Below are positions 34,180 through 43,755 of a stretch of 64,000 nucleotides of DNA, piece after piece. The first letter of the stretch is position 1, and every line of letters begins with the position of its first letter. The translations under genes were made by a program, and so were the position numbers. Source of the DNA: an uncultured Hyphomonas sp. (lineage in GTDB: Bacteria; Pseudomonadota; Alphaproteobacteria; Caulobacterales; Hyphomonadaceae); contig NZ_OY776147.1 of the NCBI RefSeq assembly GCF_963675305.1, forward strand, positions 1,364,001 through 1,428,000, given 5' to 3'. The notes under the pieces are model-generated. The model was not told where the DNA came from and made no database searches. It worked only from the letters and a program-made list of their open reading frames with translations.

Positions 34180-36408
34180 TTATTTCCTGGACAGATCCAC
34201 CTCTTCAACCTGACCGACAGCGGCGAGGGCGAAGGCGTATTCGGTGGCGACTTCCTTCAGGCCTTCAAACCGGCCCGAGGCACCGCCATGGCCCGCTTCC
34301 ATATTGATCTTGAGGAAGTAAGGGCCGCCGTCCGGTGCGTCGTGGCGCAGCTTTGCCGCCCATTTGCTCGGCTCCCAATAGGTCACGCGCGGGTCTGACA
34401 GGCCGCCGGTGATGAACATGGCCGGGTAGGCCTGGTTCGTGACATTGTCATACGGGCTGTAGGCGGCAATCCGGTCATAGTCTTCGGCGCTGGTCAGCGG
34501 GTTGCCCCATTCGGGCCATTCCGGCGGCGTCAGCGGAAGGCTTTCATCCGACATGGTATTGATCACGTCCACAAAGGGCACCGCCGCAATGATGCCGGCG
34601 AACAGGTCCGGATCCATGTTCGCGACGGCTCCCATCAGCAGGCCGCCTGCAGAACCGCCCATGGCGACCACCTTGTCCGGCGCGGCATAGCCCTTGTCGA
34701 CGAGGAAGTGTCCGGCCGCCACGAAGTCCTTGAACGTGTTTTGCTTCTTGTCGAGCTTGCCATCGAGATACCACTGGTACCCCTTCGCCATGCTGCCGCG
34801 CGGGTGCACGATGGCGTAGACAAAGCCGCGATCCACCAGGCTGAGCCGGCTGGAGCGGAAGTCCGCCGGGATGGTGATGCCGTAGGAGCCATAGCCGTAG
34901 AGCAGCATCGGAGCGGTGCCATCGATCGGCGTGTCCTTGCGGTGCAGCAGGGTGACCGGCACGTCCACACCGTCCCAGCTGGGCGCCATGACGCGTTCGG
35001 CGACATAGTCGTCCGCATTGTGGCCGGAGGGCACTTCGCGCGTCTTGCGCAGGATGCGCTCATGCGTGTTGAGGTCATAGTCATAGACCTGGTCCGGCGT
35101 CGTCGGTGAGGCGTAATCGAACCGCAGCATCGGCACATCATAATCGTAGCCGGAATCGAGCCCCAGATCGTAGGCGGCTTCGTCGAAGCTGATCTCATGC
35201 TCGGCGTCATCCGCACGAGCGCGCACGACAATGCGTGGCAGTCCGTTCTCACGCTCCATTCGGGAAAGGTAGTCTTTCTGCGCCTGCAGGCCGAGGATCA
35301 GCGTGCCCGGGCGATGTGCGATGACTTCTTCCCACTCATCCCGTGAAGTCGCTTCGAAGGGCGCTCGCATCACTTTGAAGTCGACGGCTCCGCCAGAGTT
35401 CGTCGTGATGTAGAACTGATCATCCCAGACAACGACGGAGTATTCCACGCCGTCTTCACGCGGGGCAATCGTATGCAGTGTTGGGGCGTGTTCGCGCGAG
35501 TCGAACCAGTGCCACTCTGCTGTCGTGTGGTTCGACGAAGTCACGAAGATCTTCTCGCGATTGGCGGATTTGGAGACGCCGACGAAGAAGCCTGGATCCT
35601 TCTCCTCATAGATCAGCGTGTCTTCGCCGGTTTCCAGATCCCGCTCGTAGACGGCATCCGGCCGGGCGTTCTCGTCCCGGTGAACCCAGAAGATAGACTT
35701 GCCGTCTTCGCTCCACTCGAAGGAGCCATAGCTGTCGGAGATCGGCGCGGCGGCGGGCTCTCCGGTCTCGATATTGGTGATCGTGACCGTGTAGAACTCG
35801 CTGCCCTGCGTATCGAGGGCGTAGGCGATCAGCGAATGATCGGGCGAGGTGTCGATGTTGCCGAAGGAGAAGTAGTCGGTGCCTTCAGCCATCTTGTCGC
35901 CGTCCAGAAGAATGGTTTCTTCGGCATCCGGCGAGAAGGCGTCGGCAGCGTCCCTGCGGGCGACGATCGGGTATTCGCCGCCTTCACGGTAGCGGGAATA
36001 GTAAGCGAAAGGGCCATCGATCTCTGGGACAGTGGAGTCGTCTTCCTTGATCCGGCCTTTCATTTCCTGGAACAGCGCCTCGCGCAGATCCGCCGTCGGC
36101 GTCTCGAGATTGGCCTTGGTGTAGGCATTCTCGGCCTCAAGATATTCCCGGATGTCAGCGCGCAGGACGGAGGGGTCGCGCATCACCTCCTGCCAGCCAT
36201 CGTCTTTCATCCAGTGATACGGATCGACACGCGTGCGGCCAACCTGGGTGATCTCGAAATCCACGCGCTTTGCCGCTGGTACGGCCGGGGACGCGTCGAC
36301 TGCTTCAGCGGCCGGCGTGGCGGCAAGGTTGGTTTTTTCGGTCATTGGGCATCCTGAGAGTGGAGCTGCTGCGGTAATGCCAGCAAACGGGAGGGGATTT
36401 GCGTTCAT
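34180..36408 (-). CDS. ptrB: S9 family prolyl oligopeptidase / oligopeptidase B
   Basis: 742 aa serine peptidase cutting short peptides. An N-terminal beta-propeller (about 50-440) precedes a C-terminal alpha/beta-hydrolase domain with the nucleophile in MGGSAGGLLMG, the aspartate in GGLSDPRVTYWEP and the histidine in MEAGHGGASG. The start is ambiguous: ATG 36408 and ATG 36345 (MTEKTNLA) both have AGGA upstream. The extra 21 residues end in PLSGC, lipobox-like but without a positively charged head, so I do not call a lipoprotein. Confidence 0.93.
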   Translation of the reverse strand: MNANPLPFAGITAAAPLSGCPMTEKTNLAATPAAEAVDASPAVPAAKRVDFEITQVGRTRVDPYHWMKDDGWQEVMRDPSVLRADIREYLEAENAYTKANLETPTADLREALFQEMKGRIKEDDSTVPEIDGPFAYYSRYREGGEYPIVARRDAADAFSPDAEETILLDGDKMAEGTDYFSFGNIDTSPDHSLIAYALDTQGSEFYTVTITNIETGEPAAAPISDSYGSFEWSEDGKSIFWVHRDENARPDAVYERDLETGEDTLIYEEKDPGFFVGVSKSANREKIFVTSSNHTTAEWHWFDSREHAPTLHTIAPREDGVEYSVVVWDDQFYITTNSGGAVDFKVMRAPFEATSRDEWEEVIAHRPGTLILGLQAQKDYLSRMERENGLPRIVVRARADDAEHEISFDEAAYDLGLDSGYDYDVPMLRFDYASPTTPDQVYDYDLNTHERILRKTREVPSGHNADDYVAERVMAPSWDGVDVPVTLLHRKDTPIDGTAPMLLYGYGSYGITIPADFRSSRLSLVDRGFVYAIVHPRGSMAKGYQWYLDGKLDKKQNTFKDFVAAGHFLVDKGYAAPDKVVAMGGSAGGLLMGAVANMDPDLFAGIIAAVPFVDVINTMSDESLPLTPPEWPEWGNPLTSAEDYDRIAAYSPYDNVTNQAYPAMFITGGLSDPRVTYWEPSKWAAKLRHDAPDGGPYFLKINMEAGHGGASGRFEGLKEVATEYAFALAAVGQVEEVDLSRK

Positions 36409-36473
36409 GGGCCAGATCCTTATGGCCCTAACGCAATGGGGAATGGATCAGCGGGCGGCGGGGCTGTTCGGTT

Positions 36474-36875
36474 TTATGCCTCGGGTCGGAAATCCAGAAC
36501 GATGCCATTGATGCACCAGCGTTCGCCAGTCGGCGGCGGCCCGTCCTTGAAGACGTGGCCCATGTGAAGGCCGCAGGTGGCGCAGTGACATTCGGTGCGG
36601 GGGATGATCATCTTGAAGTCGGTCTTGGTGGCGACCGCGCCGGGGGTAATCGGCTGCCAGTAGCTTGGCCAGCCGGTGCCGGAGTCGAACTTGTGCTCCG
36701 ACGACCAGAGCGGCGTATCGCAGCCCTTGCAGTGATAGGTGCCGGCCCGTTTTTCGTCATTGTAGTTGCCGGGCGTGAAGGCGCGTTCGGTGCCTTCTTT
36801 CACGCCGACGCGGTATTCTTCTTCGGTCAGCAGTTCCCGCCACTCGCGGTCCGAACGGTCAATGCGTTGGGTCAT
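36474..36875 (-). CDS. msrB: Peptide-methionine (R)-S-oxide reductase
   Basis: 133 aa. Repairs methionine-R-sulfoxide in proteins. Two zinc CxxC pairs, CKGCDTPLW and CATCGLHMGHVF; the catalytic cysteine is in GERWCINGIVLDF. The start at 36875 has AAAGGAG upstream. No signal peptide, so cytoplasmic. Confidence 0.97.
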   Translation of the reverse strand: MTQRIDRSDREWRELLTEEEYRVGVKEGTERAFTPGNYNDEKRAGTYHCKGCDTPLWSSEHKFDSGTGWPSYWQPITPGAVATKTDFKMIIPRTECHCATCGLHMGHVFKDGPPPTGERWCINGIVLDFRPEA

Positions 36876-36947
36876 GTGGGGTCTCCTTTGCCGGGTAGGG
36901 AAATATAGGCGCGGCGGCGGCGATTTTCACCAGCACCAAAAGCAGAA

Positions 36948-36974
36948 CGGCCGCCCCGGAACCCGGAGCGGCCG
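36948..36974 (-). terminator. Probable terminator after the MaoC gene
   Basis: CGGCCGC/GCGGCCG arms with further CCGG pairing inside; on the minus strand a moderately T-rich run (TTCTGCTTTT) follows. It lies between the MaoC stop and msrB. Confidence 0.5.
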
Positions 36975-36998
36975 AAAAAGTCTCACGTCTTCAGAGCC

Positions 36999-37454
36999 TT
37001 ACGCGTAGAGGACGGTGATGGATTCGGCGACCAGAGCCGGGCGCTCCTGGCCTTCGATCTCGACGGTGGCTTCCATCTTCATCTGCTTGCCGCCAGCTTT
37101 CGGCTCAACCGACAGGCATTTCTGGCGCAGGCGGACCTTGGAGCCGACCGGTACCATATTGGTGAAACGGACCTTGTCAGAGCCATAATTGATGCCGCGG
37201 GTCGTGCCGGTTACGCGCATGACTTCGGCGCCCAGCATCGGCAGCAGGGACAGGGTGAGGAAGCCGTGGGCGATGGGGCCGCCCATGGCTTTGGTGGCTT
37301 TCTCGACGTCGACGTGGATCCATTGATGGTCGCCGGTCGCGTCGGCGAACAGGTTGACGCGGTCCTGGTCGATCAGGTGCCAGTCGGAGACGCCGACCTC
37401 CTGACCTACAATGGATTCAAGGTCATCGAAGGCGACGACGCGTGGGTTAGCCAT
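36999..37454 (-). CDS. MaoC family dehydratase (R-specific enoyl-CoA hydratase-like)
   Basis: 151 aa single hot-dog fold. The catalytic Asp/His region is FADATGDHQWIHVDVEKA, followed by GGPIAHGFLTLSLLPML. It probably hydrates trans-2-enoyl-CoA to R-3-hydroxyacyl-CoA. The start at 37454 has AAGGAGG upstream. The 148 bases to the next gene upstream hold nothing clear. Confidence 0.93.
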   Translation of the reverse strand: MANPRVVAFDDLESIVGQEVGVSDWHLIDQDRVNLFADATGDHQWIHVDVEKATKAMGGPIAHGFLTLSLLPMLGAEVMRVTGTTRGINYGSDKVRFTNMVPVGSKVRLRQKCLSVEPKAGGKQMKMEATVEIEGQERPALVAESITVLYA

Positions 37455-37602
37455 GGAGTCCTCCTTAAAAAGTGCTGGCTTGTTTTGGCGCGTCGGCGAC
37501 GGCGGGGCAAGCCTGACGGTAGGGTAATTGCGCCCGTGAACCCGGCGATTACGCCATGATCATACCGGACCAGGCCGGACTATGCCGGATCAGGCCGTGA
37601 CT

Positions 37603-38748
37603 TCAGCCGGCCAGATGATGACCTAGTCTTGCGATAAAATGCTCAACATCGCCGTCGCTGGTGAACAGGTGCTGGGTGATGCGGAGCCGGTCGCCCCGGC
37701 GCGAGACGAAGATGCCATCTTCCTTCAGGCGGGCGGTCAGGTCGGCCGGCACGCTCTCCGGGAGGTGCGGGCAGAGATAGTGCGCGCCGCGCTCGGCTGC
37801 CGGCGGGCAGTCGAGACCGATCCCGGCAAGCTGTTCGGCCAATGCCGCGTTGCGCGCGCCGAGCGTCTCCTGGATGTTGGCCACGCCCCAGCCGAGGACT
37901 GTTCGGATTGCCGACTCGAAGGCCGGCAGGAGGGCGAAGTTGGACCGCTCGCCCATGTCGAAGCGCTGGGCGCCGGGACCGTAATTGTCGGTATAGTCGA
38001 TCAGGCGCGCGAAGTTGGACGAGCCTTCCCGCGTGATCCAGTTCTGCTCCAGCGGCGTGCCGCTCCGGTGCTGCGGGGCGGCATAGAGGAAGCCGGTCGA
38101 GTAAGGCGCGAGCAGCCATTTATAGGCGGCAACGGCCACGAAATCCGGCTGCACCTCCTTCACGTCGAAGGCCAGCGCACCGCAGCTCTGCGTCAGGTCC
38201 AGCACGAGGGCCGCGCCCACCTCGCGGCAGCGCTTGCCGATGGCGGCGAGGTCGAGGATTGCCCCGTCCGTCCAGCGGACATGTGCGCAGGCCACAAGGC
38301 CCGTCTGCGGCCCGATGGCACCGAGCAGGGCATCCGACAGGGTTTCATTCCCGTGCGCGCCGATGGTGCGGATCGTGGCGCCGGTCTCCTTCGCCAGCTC
38401 CCGCCAAGTGTAGACGTTGGACGGGAATTGATCCTCCAGCACAAGGATCTCCTGATCCTTCGACAGGGGCAGGTTCCGCGCCGCCGTGGCCAGCGAGTAG
38501 CTGACCGAAGGCGAGAAGGCGATGCCATCCGTGTCGGCGCCGATCAGTTCCGCCAGCAGCGGACGCAGGCGCTCGGTGTCTGCAAAGAACTCCGTATCCG
38601 GAATGGTCCAGGGGTGCAGCTTGCGCGCAAGTCCCTTCTGCCCGGCTTCGACAGAGGCCGTCGTCATCGGCCCCATCGTGGCGGTGTTGAAATAGGCGAC
38701 ACCCTCAGGGATGTCGAACAGGTGGCGCTGGTTCGGGATCTGGGTCAT
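37603..38748 (-). CDS. Class V aminotransferase-fold PLP enzyme (kynureninase-like)
   Basis: 381 aa. The start NTATMGPMTTASVEAG is the usual substrate-loop position. The PLP-binding aspartate is in LDLTQSCGALAFDV, the Schiff-base lysine in AVAAYKWLLAPYSTGFLYA, and the C-terminal part has FVSRRGDRLRITQHLF. Desulfurase-type catalytic cysteine is not evident, so an aminotransferase, epimerase or kynureninase-like reaction is possible. Its start overlaps the beta-glucosidase stop (ATGA), so the two are co-translated. Confidence 0.85.
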   Translation of the reverse strand: MTQIPNQRHLFDIPEGVAYFNTATMGPMTTASVEAGQKGLARKLHPWTIPDTEFFADTERLRPLLAELIGADTDGIAFSPSVSYSLATAARNLPLSKDQEILVLEDQFPSNVYTWRELAKETGATIRTIGAHGNETLSDALLGAIGPQTGLVACAHVRWTDGAILDLAAIGKRCREVGAALVLDLTQSCGALAFDVKEVQPDFVAVAAYKWLLAPYSTGFLYAAPQHRSGTPLEQNWITREGSSNFARLIDYTDNYGPGAQRFDMGERSNFALLPAFESAIRTVLGWGVANIQETLGARNAALAEQLAGIGLDCPPAAERGAHYLCPHLPESVPADLTARLKEDGIFVSRRGDRLRITQHLFTSDGDVEHFIARLGHHLAG

Positions 38749-40079
38749 GCATCAGGGCTAGCGCGAGCGAGCGCTGCAAGGAAGTGGTAAGATGCCTTCG
38801 GCGTGCGTACCTGCGTTGCATAATCGACATGGACGATGCCAAAGCGTGGGCCATAGCCCATCGCCCACTCGAAATTGTCGAGCATCGACCAGACGAGATA
38901 GCCCCTTATGTCGGCGCCCTCGGCCCGTGCTTCCAGAAGGGCGCCAAGATAACGGTCGAGGTAGGAGATCCGGGCGTCGTCCTTCACTTGGCCCTGGCTG
39001 TCCGGTTCGACATCATCAGCCATGCCGTTTTCGGTGACATAAACTGGAACCTCGTAGCGCTTCGAAGTCTCAACCAGAATTTCCCGGAACGCATCCGGGG
39101 CAACGTGCCAGCCCATGAGGGTCTTCTCAGCGCCTTCTGGCGGACCCATGGAGCGAAAGCCGAACATGTTTGCACGGGCGGTAGCATAGTGAGGCGAATA
39201 GTGGTTGAGCCCCAGCCAGTCGAGCGGTTCGAAGATCGCCGCTTCGTCATCCGGTCGTATCCGGTCGCCCATCCATTCGCGCGTCAGCGGATCGTATTTG
39301 CCGAGGAATACGGGATCGGCCGTTGCCCGGTTCATCACGGCGTCCATCTTCGCGGCAGCTTCTTTGTCCTGGTCATTGTCAGAGGCCGGCCGCACGGGTT
39401 GCAGGTTCGGAACGGATCCGATCTGAGCGCCGCGGGGTAGCTGGTCGCGCAAGCGCCTTACGACAGCACCATGGGACAGGTTCACATGATGGACCGCGTC
39501 CAGCCAGCGGTCCCGGTCCCGGATGCCTGGCGCATGCACACCGGCGCCATAGCCCAGCATGGTGAACATGTTCGGCTCATTGAAGGTGGCCCAATACTTG
39601 ACCCTGTCGCCCAAGCGGTCAGCGAGCAGACCGGCATAGTCTGCGAATAACGGCACAATTTCCCGGCTGGTCCAGCCAAGCCCGTTTTCGTGGAGTGCGA
39701 GCGGAAGGTCCCAGTGATAGAGGCAAAGCCAGGGAGCGATGTTGTTGGCCAGCAATTCGTCGACCAGCCGGTCGTAGAAGTCGAGCCCTGCCGCGTTCAC
39801 CGCGCCGTGCCCTTCAGGCAAGATGCGGCTCCATGAAACGGAAAAGCGATAGGCGGTAAAACCCGCCTGCCGCATCAGGGCGACGTCTTCCTTGTACCGA
39901 TGGTAATGGTCGCACGCGACATCTCCGGTCGCTCCGCCAATGACTTTGCCCGGCGTATGGCTGAAGGCGTCCCAGATGCTTGGTGCGCGGCCGTCTTCAT
40001 CATGTGCGCCTTCAATCTGATAGGATGCGGTGGACGCGCCCCACACAAAGTCTTCCGGAAAATCGGAACGTGCGACCAT
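38745..40079 (-). CDS. Beta-glucosidase, glycoside hydrolase family 1
   Basis: 444 aa. The acid/base glutamate is in TFNEPNMFTML and the nucleophile in VPVYVTENGMADD. The N-terminal signature FVWGASTASYQIEGA is exact, and the C-terminal GYLVWSMLDNFEWAMGYGPRFGIVHVDY is typical. Hydrolyses beta-glucosides; no signal peptide, so cytoplasmic. Coupled with the class V PLP enzyme downstream; the functional link is unclear. Confidence 0.96.
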   Translation of the reverse strand: MVARSDFPEDFVWGASTASYQIEGAHDEDGRAPSIWDAFSHTPGKVIGGATGDVACDHYHRYKEDVALMRQAGFTAYRFSVSWSRILPEGHGAVNAAGLDFYDRLVDELLANNIAPWLCLYHWDLPLALHENGLGWTSREIVPLFADYAGLLADRLGDRVKYWATFNEPNMFTMLGYGAGVHAPGIRDRDRWLDAVHHVNLSHGAVVRRLRDQLPRGAQIGSVPNLQPVRPASDNDQDKEAAAKMDAVMNRATADPVFLGKYDPLTREWMGDRIRPDDEAAIFEPLDWLGLNHYSPHYATARANMFGFRSMGPPEGAEKTLMGWHVAPDAFREILVETSKRYEVPVYVTENGMADDVEPDSQGQVKDDARISYLDRYLGALLEARAEGADIRGYLVWSMLDNFEWAMGYGPRFGIVHVDYATQVRTPKASYHFLAALARASPDA

Positions 40080-40172
40080 GGCTTTCTCCCCCTGAGTTTG
40101 CGCCTCTTGGCGTCTCTCAGGGAATGTTGCGCTGCCTTGAGGGCGGCGGCAAGCCTGCGCGATACGCGTGTA

Positions 40173-41720
40173 TCAGACGATCCGGCTGTCCTTCTTGCCC
40201 CAGTAGCGGTCGCGGATGAGGCGTTTGTAGAGCTTGCCGGTCGGGTGGCGCGGCAGTTCGGGGTCGAAGTCGATGCTCTTGGGGCATTTGATCTTCGACA
40301 AATTGGCCTGCGCGAATTCCATCAGCTCTGCCGCCAGCTCCTCGGAAGGGGCAATGCCCGGCATGGGCTGGATGACGGCCTTCACGGACTCGCCGAACTC
40401 TTCATCCGGCACACCGATCACGGCCACGTCGGCCACTTTCGGGTGGGTGATCATGATGTTTTCGCATTCCTGCGGATAGATGTTCACGCCGCCCGAGATA
40501 ATCATGAACGCCTTGCGGTCGGTCAGGTAGAGATAGCCGTCTTCATCCAGCTTGCCGACATCGCCGAGGGACGACCAGTCCTTGTGCTTGGGGTTCAGGG
40601 CCGCTTCGTTCTTGTCCGGCGAGTTGTGATAGTTCGGCGGTGTCGTGCCGGCAAAATAGACCTGGCCTTCCTCGCCGACCGGCACTTCGTCACCTTCTTC
40701 GTTGCAGATCTTCACCTCGCCATAAACGGCCTTGCCGACGGTGCCCTTGTGGGTCAGCCATTCCGGGCTCTTTGCCCAGGTCATGCCGTTGCCTTCGGAG
40801 CCGGCATAGTATTCGTCGATGATAGGGCCCCACCATTCGATCATCTGTTCCTTGACCGGCACCGGGCAAGGCGCCGCCGCGTGGACGACCCATTTCAGGC
40901 TGGACACGTCGTATTTCTTGCGGACCTCTTCAGGCAGCTTGAGCAGCTTCACGAACATGGTCGGCACCATCTGGATGTGGGTGACCTTGTGCTTCTCGAT
41001 ATTGGCGAGCAACGACTCCGCGTCGAACTTTTCCATGATGACCAGCGTGGCGCCGAGCTTCATGAAGGTCATGCAATAGCGCAGCGGAGCGGCATGGTAG
41101 AGCGGGGCGGGCGACAGGTAGACGCTGTCCGTACCCGCGCCGGAGAAGGCTTGCAGGATCTGGATAAGCACATTCGTGTCGTCGATCGGCGTGTCAGGCT
41201 CCAGCGGCGGGCGGATGCCTTTCGGCCGGCCGGTGGTGCCGGACGAGTAGAGCATATCCGTGCCGGCGGTCTGGTCGGCGATCGGGGTCTCCGGGAACTC
41301 GCCCCGAAGCTGTTCCAGCTGTGCGAAGCCGGGCATCGGACCGTCGATGGACCAGTAATGTTCGAGATTGGTGAGGGCCTTCACCTCCTCGGCGACGGCG
41401 CGCTTGGACGCGCCGGCGATGAACAGTTTCGCGCCGGAGTCCGAGAGGATGTATTCCACTTCCGGCGCAGTGAGGCGCGAGGAAATGGCGACATAGTATA
41501 GGCCTGCGCGCTGGGCGCCCCAGCAGATCTCGAAATAGCGCGGCGAGTTCTCGGCAAACAGCGCGATCGTGTCGCCTGGCTTGCAGCCTGCGCCGCGCAG
41601 GGCGTGAGCGACCTGGTTGGAGCGTGCTTCCAGCTGGCCATAGGTGACGGTCTCACCTGAGCCGGCCATGATGTAGGCGGGCTTGTCCGGATTGGTCTTG
41701 GCGTGGTGATGGGGATGCAT
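40173..41720 (-). CDS. Acyl-CoA synthetase (AMP-binding)
   Basis: 515 aa adenylate-forming enzyme activating a carboxylic acid to its CoA thioester. The phosphate-binding loop is YSSGTTGRPKGIRPP; also EYYAGSEGNGMTW, SLGDVGKLDEDGYLYLTDRKAFMIISGGVNIYPQE, and the C-terminal lysine region PRHPTGKLYKRLIRDRYW. Fatty or aromatic acid specificity cannot be read. Lies 93 bases downstream-strand of the GH1 gene. Confidence 0.93.
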   Translation of the reverse strand: MHPHHHAKTNPDKPAYIMAGSGETVTYGQLEARSNQVAHALRGAGCKPGDTIALFAENSPRYFEICWGAQRAGLYYVAISSRLTAPEVEYILSDSGAKLFIAGASKRAVAEEVKALTNLEHYWSIDGPMPGFAQLEQLRGEFPETPIADQTAGTDMLYSSGTTGRPKGIRPPLEPDTPIDDTNVLIQILQAFSGAGTDSVYLSPAPLYHAAPLRYCMTFMKLGATLVIMEKFDAESLLANIEKHKVTHIQMVPTMFVKLLKLPEEVRKKYDVSSLKWVVHAAAPCPVPVKEQMIEWWGPIIDEYYAGSEGNGMTWAKSPEWLTHKGTVGKAVYGEVKICNEEGDEVPVGEEGQVYFAGTTPPNYHNSPDKNEAALNPKHKDWSSLGDVGKLDEDGYLYLTDRKAFMIISGGVNIYPQECENIMITHPKVADVAVIGVPDEEFGESVKAVIQPMPGIAPSEELAAELMEFAQANLSKIKCPKSIDFDPELPRHPTGKLYKRLIRDRYWGKKDSRIV

Positions 41721-41833
41721 TCCGGTGTCTCCTCACGAACTTCCGGGGGCGCTTGTGACCGGCCCCTTGAAATAGTCAGGTGTGACCATACTCACACTGG
41801 TGGTGGCGTCCAGCGGAGACGTTGCGGAAAGCG

Positions 41834-42418
41834 TCAGAACTGCCTCAGCCAGTAAGCCATGGTGTGATTGACCTCAGGCCCGCCGGGCGTTTCCGGCCAG
41901 GTGAAGTGCGCGGTCACGCCGGGCAGTTTCCGGTAACCGCGCGACTGCCAGAATGAGTCGAGCGGTGAGTAGGTTTCAGGGCGTCGGGGATGGTCGTCAG
42001 GGCGTTCGACGGCGCAGAAGCAGGCGCGCTTGTAGCTGTGGGCGATGGCATGCGCTTCGCGGGCGTCGAAGAAGGTGTGTCCGATGCCCTTGCCGCGCCA
42101 GTCTGGCAACAGGACTGACTCTCCGAAATAAAAGGTCGTCGGAAGGTCGTAGCCCGCTGTCAGAAGAGGCTGGGAGAATTCGGCGTGCTGGTCGTCCATG
42201 CCGGAGCCGGTGGCGCAGCCGACGATCTCGCCGCCGTCTGTTTCTGCCGCGACGATGAAGGCATCCTTCGCCTGAGCGAACTTGCGCAGATAGGTCTCCT
42301 CATAGGCGAGTGAGCCTGCATAGAGGTAGGGATACGCGCGGAAGACTTCGATGCGCAGGCGGGCGAGCGCGGGCAGCGCCGCGTCGAGGTCTGCGCCGGA
42401 AAGCGGACGGATGTTCAC
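41834..42418 (-). CDS. GNAT family N-acetyltransferase
   Basis: About 194 aa. Starts NIRPLSGADLDAALPALARLR; the acetyl-CoA loop is LLPDWRGKGIGHTFFDARE. Substrate unknown. I chose GTG at 42418, which overlaps the SnoaL stop as GTGA; another GTG 18 bases earlier is possible. Third gene of an overlapping operon with the sterol desaturase and SnoaL genes. Confidence 0.87.
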   Translation of the reverse strand: MNIRPLSGADLDAALPALARLRIEVFRAYPYLYAGSLAYEETYLRKFAQAKDAFIVAAETDGGEIVGCATGSGMDDQHAEFSQPLLTAGYDLPTTFYFGESVLLPDWRGKGIGHTFFDAREAHAIAHSYKRACFCAVERPDDHPRRPETYSPLDSFWQSRGYRKLPGVTAHFTWPETPGGPEVNHTMAYWLRQF

Positions 42419-42816
42419 GAGACCTGCCGGATCCACTCGCTGAGATTGTAGTAGGTCGTAACGCGCCGGATGAAGCCATCCTCGACCTCGAAGAACGCTC
42501 CGGCGGGCAGGCGGTAGGTTTGCCCATGTGCCGGCGGCAGGTCGCCATCGGTGGTCTTGTAGATGCCGTTGACGATGAACTCGGCCGCCGCGCGCCGTTC
42601 GTTGCGGGACACCATGACAGCCATGTCTGTCAGCTGCTCGCTGTAGCAGGTGTCCATATGGGCGAGGAATTCGCGGAATCGGTCCTTGCCGCCGCGGGCA
42701 TTGCCCTCGTTCACATCATGGCGGACATCCTCGGCGAGGCAGGCGAGCATGCCTTCCCAGTCTCCCGCATTGAAGGCTTCGTAGTAGCGGTGAATGAGGG
42801 CTTCGGTGTCAGTCAT
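42415..42816 (-). CDS. SnoaL-like/ketosteroid isomerase-fold protein
   Basis: 133 aa: LIHRYYEAFNAGDWEGMLACLAEDVRHDVNEG, then FREFLAHMDTCYSEQLTDM and VEDGFIRRVTTYYNLSEWIRQV, the cone-shaped NTF2 fold. It may be an isomerase or a small-molecule binder. The start overlaps the sterol desaturase end by 8 bases. Confidence 0.88.
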   Translation of the reverse strand: MTDTEALIHRYYEAFNAGDWEGMLACLAEDVRHDVNEGNARGGKDRFREFLAHMDTCYSEQLTDMAVMVSRNERRAAAEFIVNGIYKTTDGDLPPAHGQTYRLPAGAFFEVEDGFIRRVTTYYNLSEWIRQVS

Positions 42817-43741
42817 TGGGCAGTCCCGGCTGTCCTGCCTGGTCGGGGTGGGCGTCGACATAGGCGCGCTTCAGCTCGACCGAGCGGTTGTGCTGGCCAT
42901 CCGGGCTCCAGCCCGGTGCGTTGATCATACGGCCGAACCATTTGTCCGGCCGGACCCCATCGCTCGCGCAGTCCCGCATCAGGGCAAAGAATTCGTGGAA
43001 CGCCACGGTGAAGGGATTGTAGGAGCCGACAGGTTTGACGATCCCATAGACCGGTTTGTCCGCGTCCAGTTCCGGAACGAAGGTACCGAACATCTTGTCC
43101 CAGATGATGAAGACGCCGGCATAATTGGTGTCGAGGTAACGCGGATTGGTGGCGTGGTGCACGCGGTGGTGCGACGGCGTGTTCATCACCGCCTCGAACC
43201 ATTTCGGCATACGGTTGATCGCCTCTGTGTGGATCCAGAACTGGTAGAGCAGGTTCCAGCCTGCCGCGAAGCCGATCAGGTAGGGGTGGAAGCCAAGGAT
43301 CACCATGGGCAGGCCGAGGATGTAGAGCCCAGTGAACGGCCCGAACCAGGGTTGGCGCAGCGCGGTCGTCAGATTGTAGTGCTCCGAGGAATGGTGCGTG
43401 ACATGCTCCATCCACCACCAGCGCGCCCGGTGGGCGAAACGGTGCTTCCAGTAATAGATGAAGTCATACAGCACGAAGCAGGCCAGGAAGCTCCACCAGG
43501 TATAGGGCAGGGTGAACACCCGGTAGGGCCAGGCAACGATCAGTAGCCAGAAGAAGAGCGTCGCGGTCAGCGTATTCACGACGACATTGCCGATGCCCAT
43601 CGCCAGCGAGGTGAAGGCGTCCTTCGTCTCATACCGGCCGTGGAACCGCCCGGTCTTCACGCCCCACCATTCCAGGGCAACGGACAGCACGAAGAAAGGC
43701 GCCGCATAGGTCGTGACGGGGGGGAAGTCATGAAATTCCAT
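42809..43741 (-). CDS. Sterol desaturase/fatty acid hydroxylase family protein
   Basis: 310-aa integral membrane di-iron oxygenase with several transmembrane segments (for example VNTLTATLFFWLLIVAWPY and WWSFLACFVLYDFIYYW). The histidine boxes are HRFAH, HHSSEH and HRVHH, as in the family. Lipid substrate unknown. First gene of an operon with SnoaL and GNAT; all three overlap. Confidence 0.93.
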   Translation of the reverse strand: MEFHDFPPVTTYAAPFFVLSVALEWWGVKTGRFHGRYETKDAFTSLAMGIGNVVVNTLTATLFFWLLIVAWPYRVFTLPYTWWSFLACFVLYDFIYYWKHRFAHRARWWWMEHVTHHSSEHYNLTTALRQPWFGPFTGLYILGLPMVILGFHPYLIGFAAGWNLLYQFWIHTEAINRMPKWFEAVMNTPSHHRVHHATNPRYLDTNYAGVFIIWDKMFGTFVPELDADKPVYGIVKPVGSYNPFTVAFHEFFALMRDCASDGVRPDKWFGRMINAPGWSPDGQHNRSVELKRAYVDAHPDQAGQPGLPND

Positions 43742-43755
43742 GGGGTACCGCCGGA

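Noticed and set aside
36345..36408. Lipoprotein signal on the S9 peptidase (PLSGC)
   Set aside because: The segment lacks the positively charged start and long hydrophobic stretch of real lipoprotein signals.
37639..38790. 383-aa plus-strand open frame opposite the class V PLP gene
   Set aside because: Antisense shadow; crosses a real gene boundary and lacks a start site.
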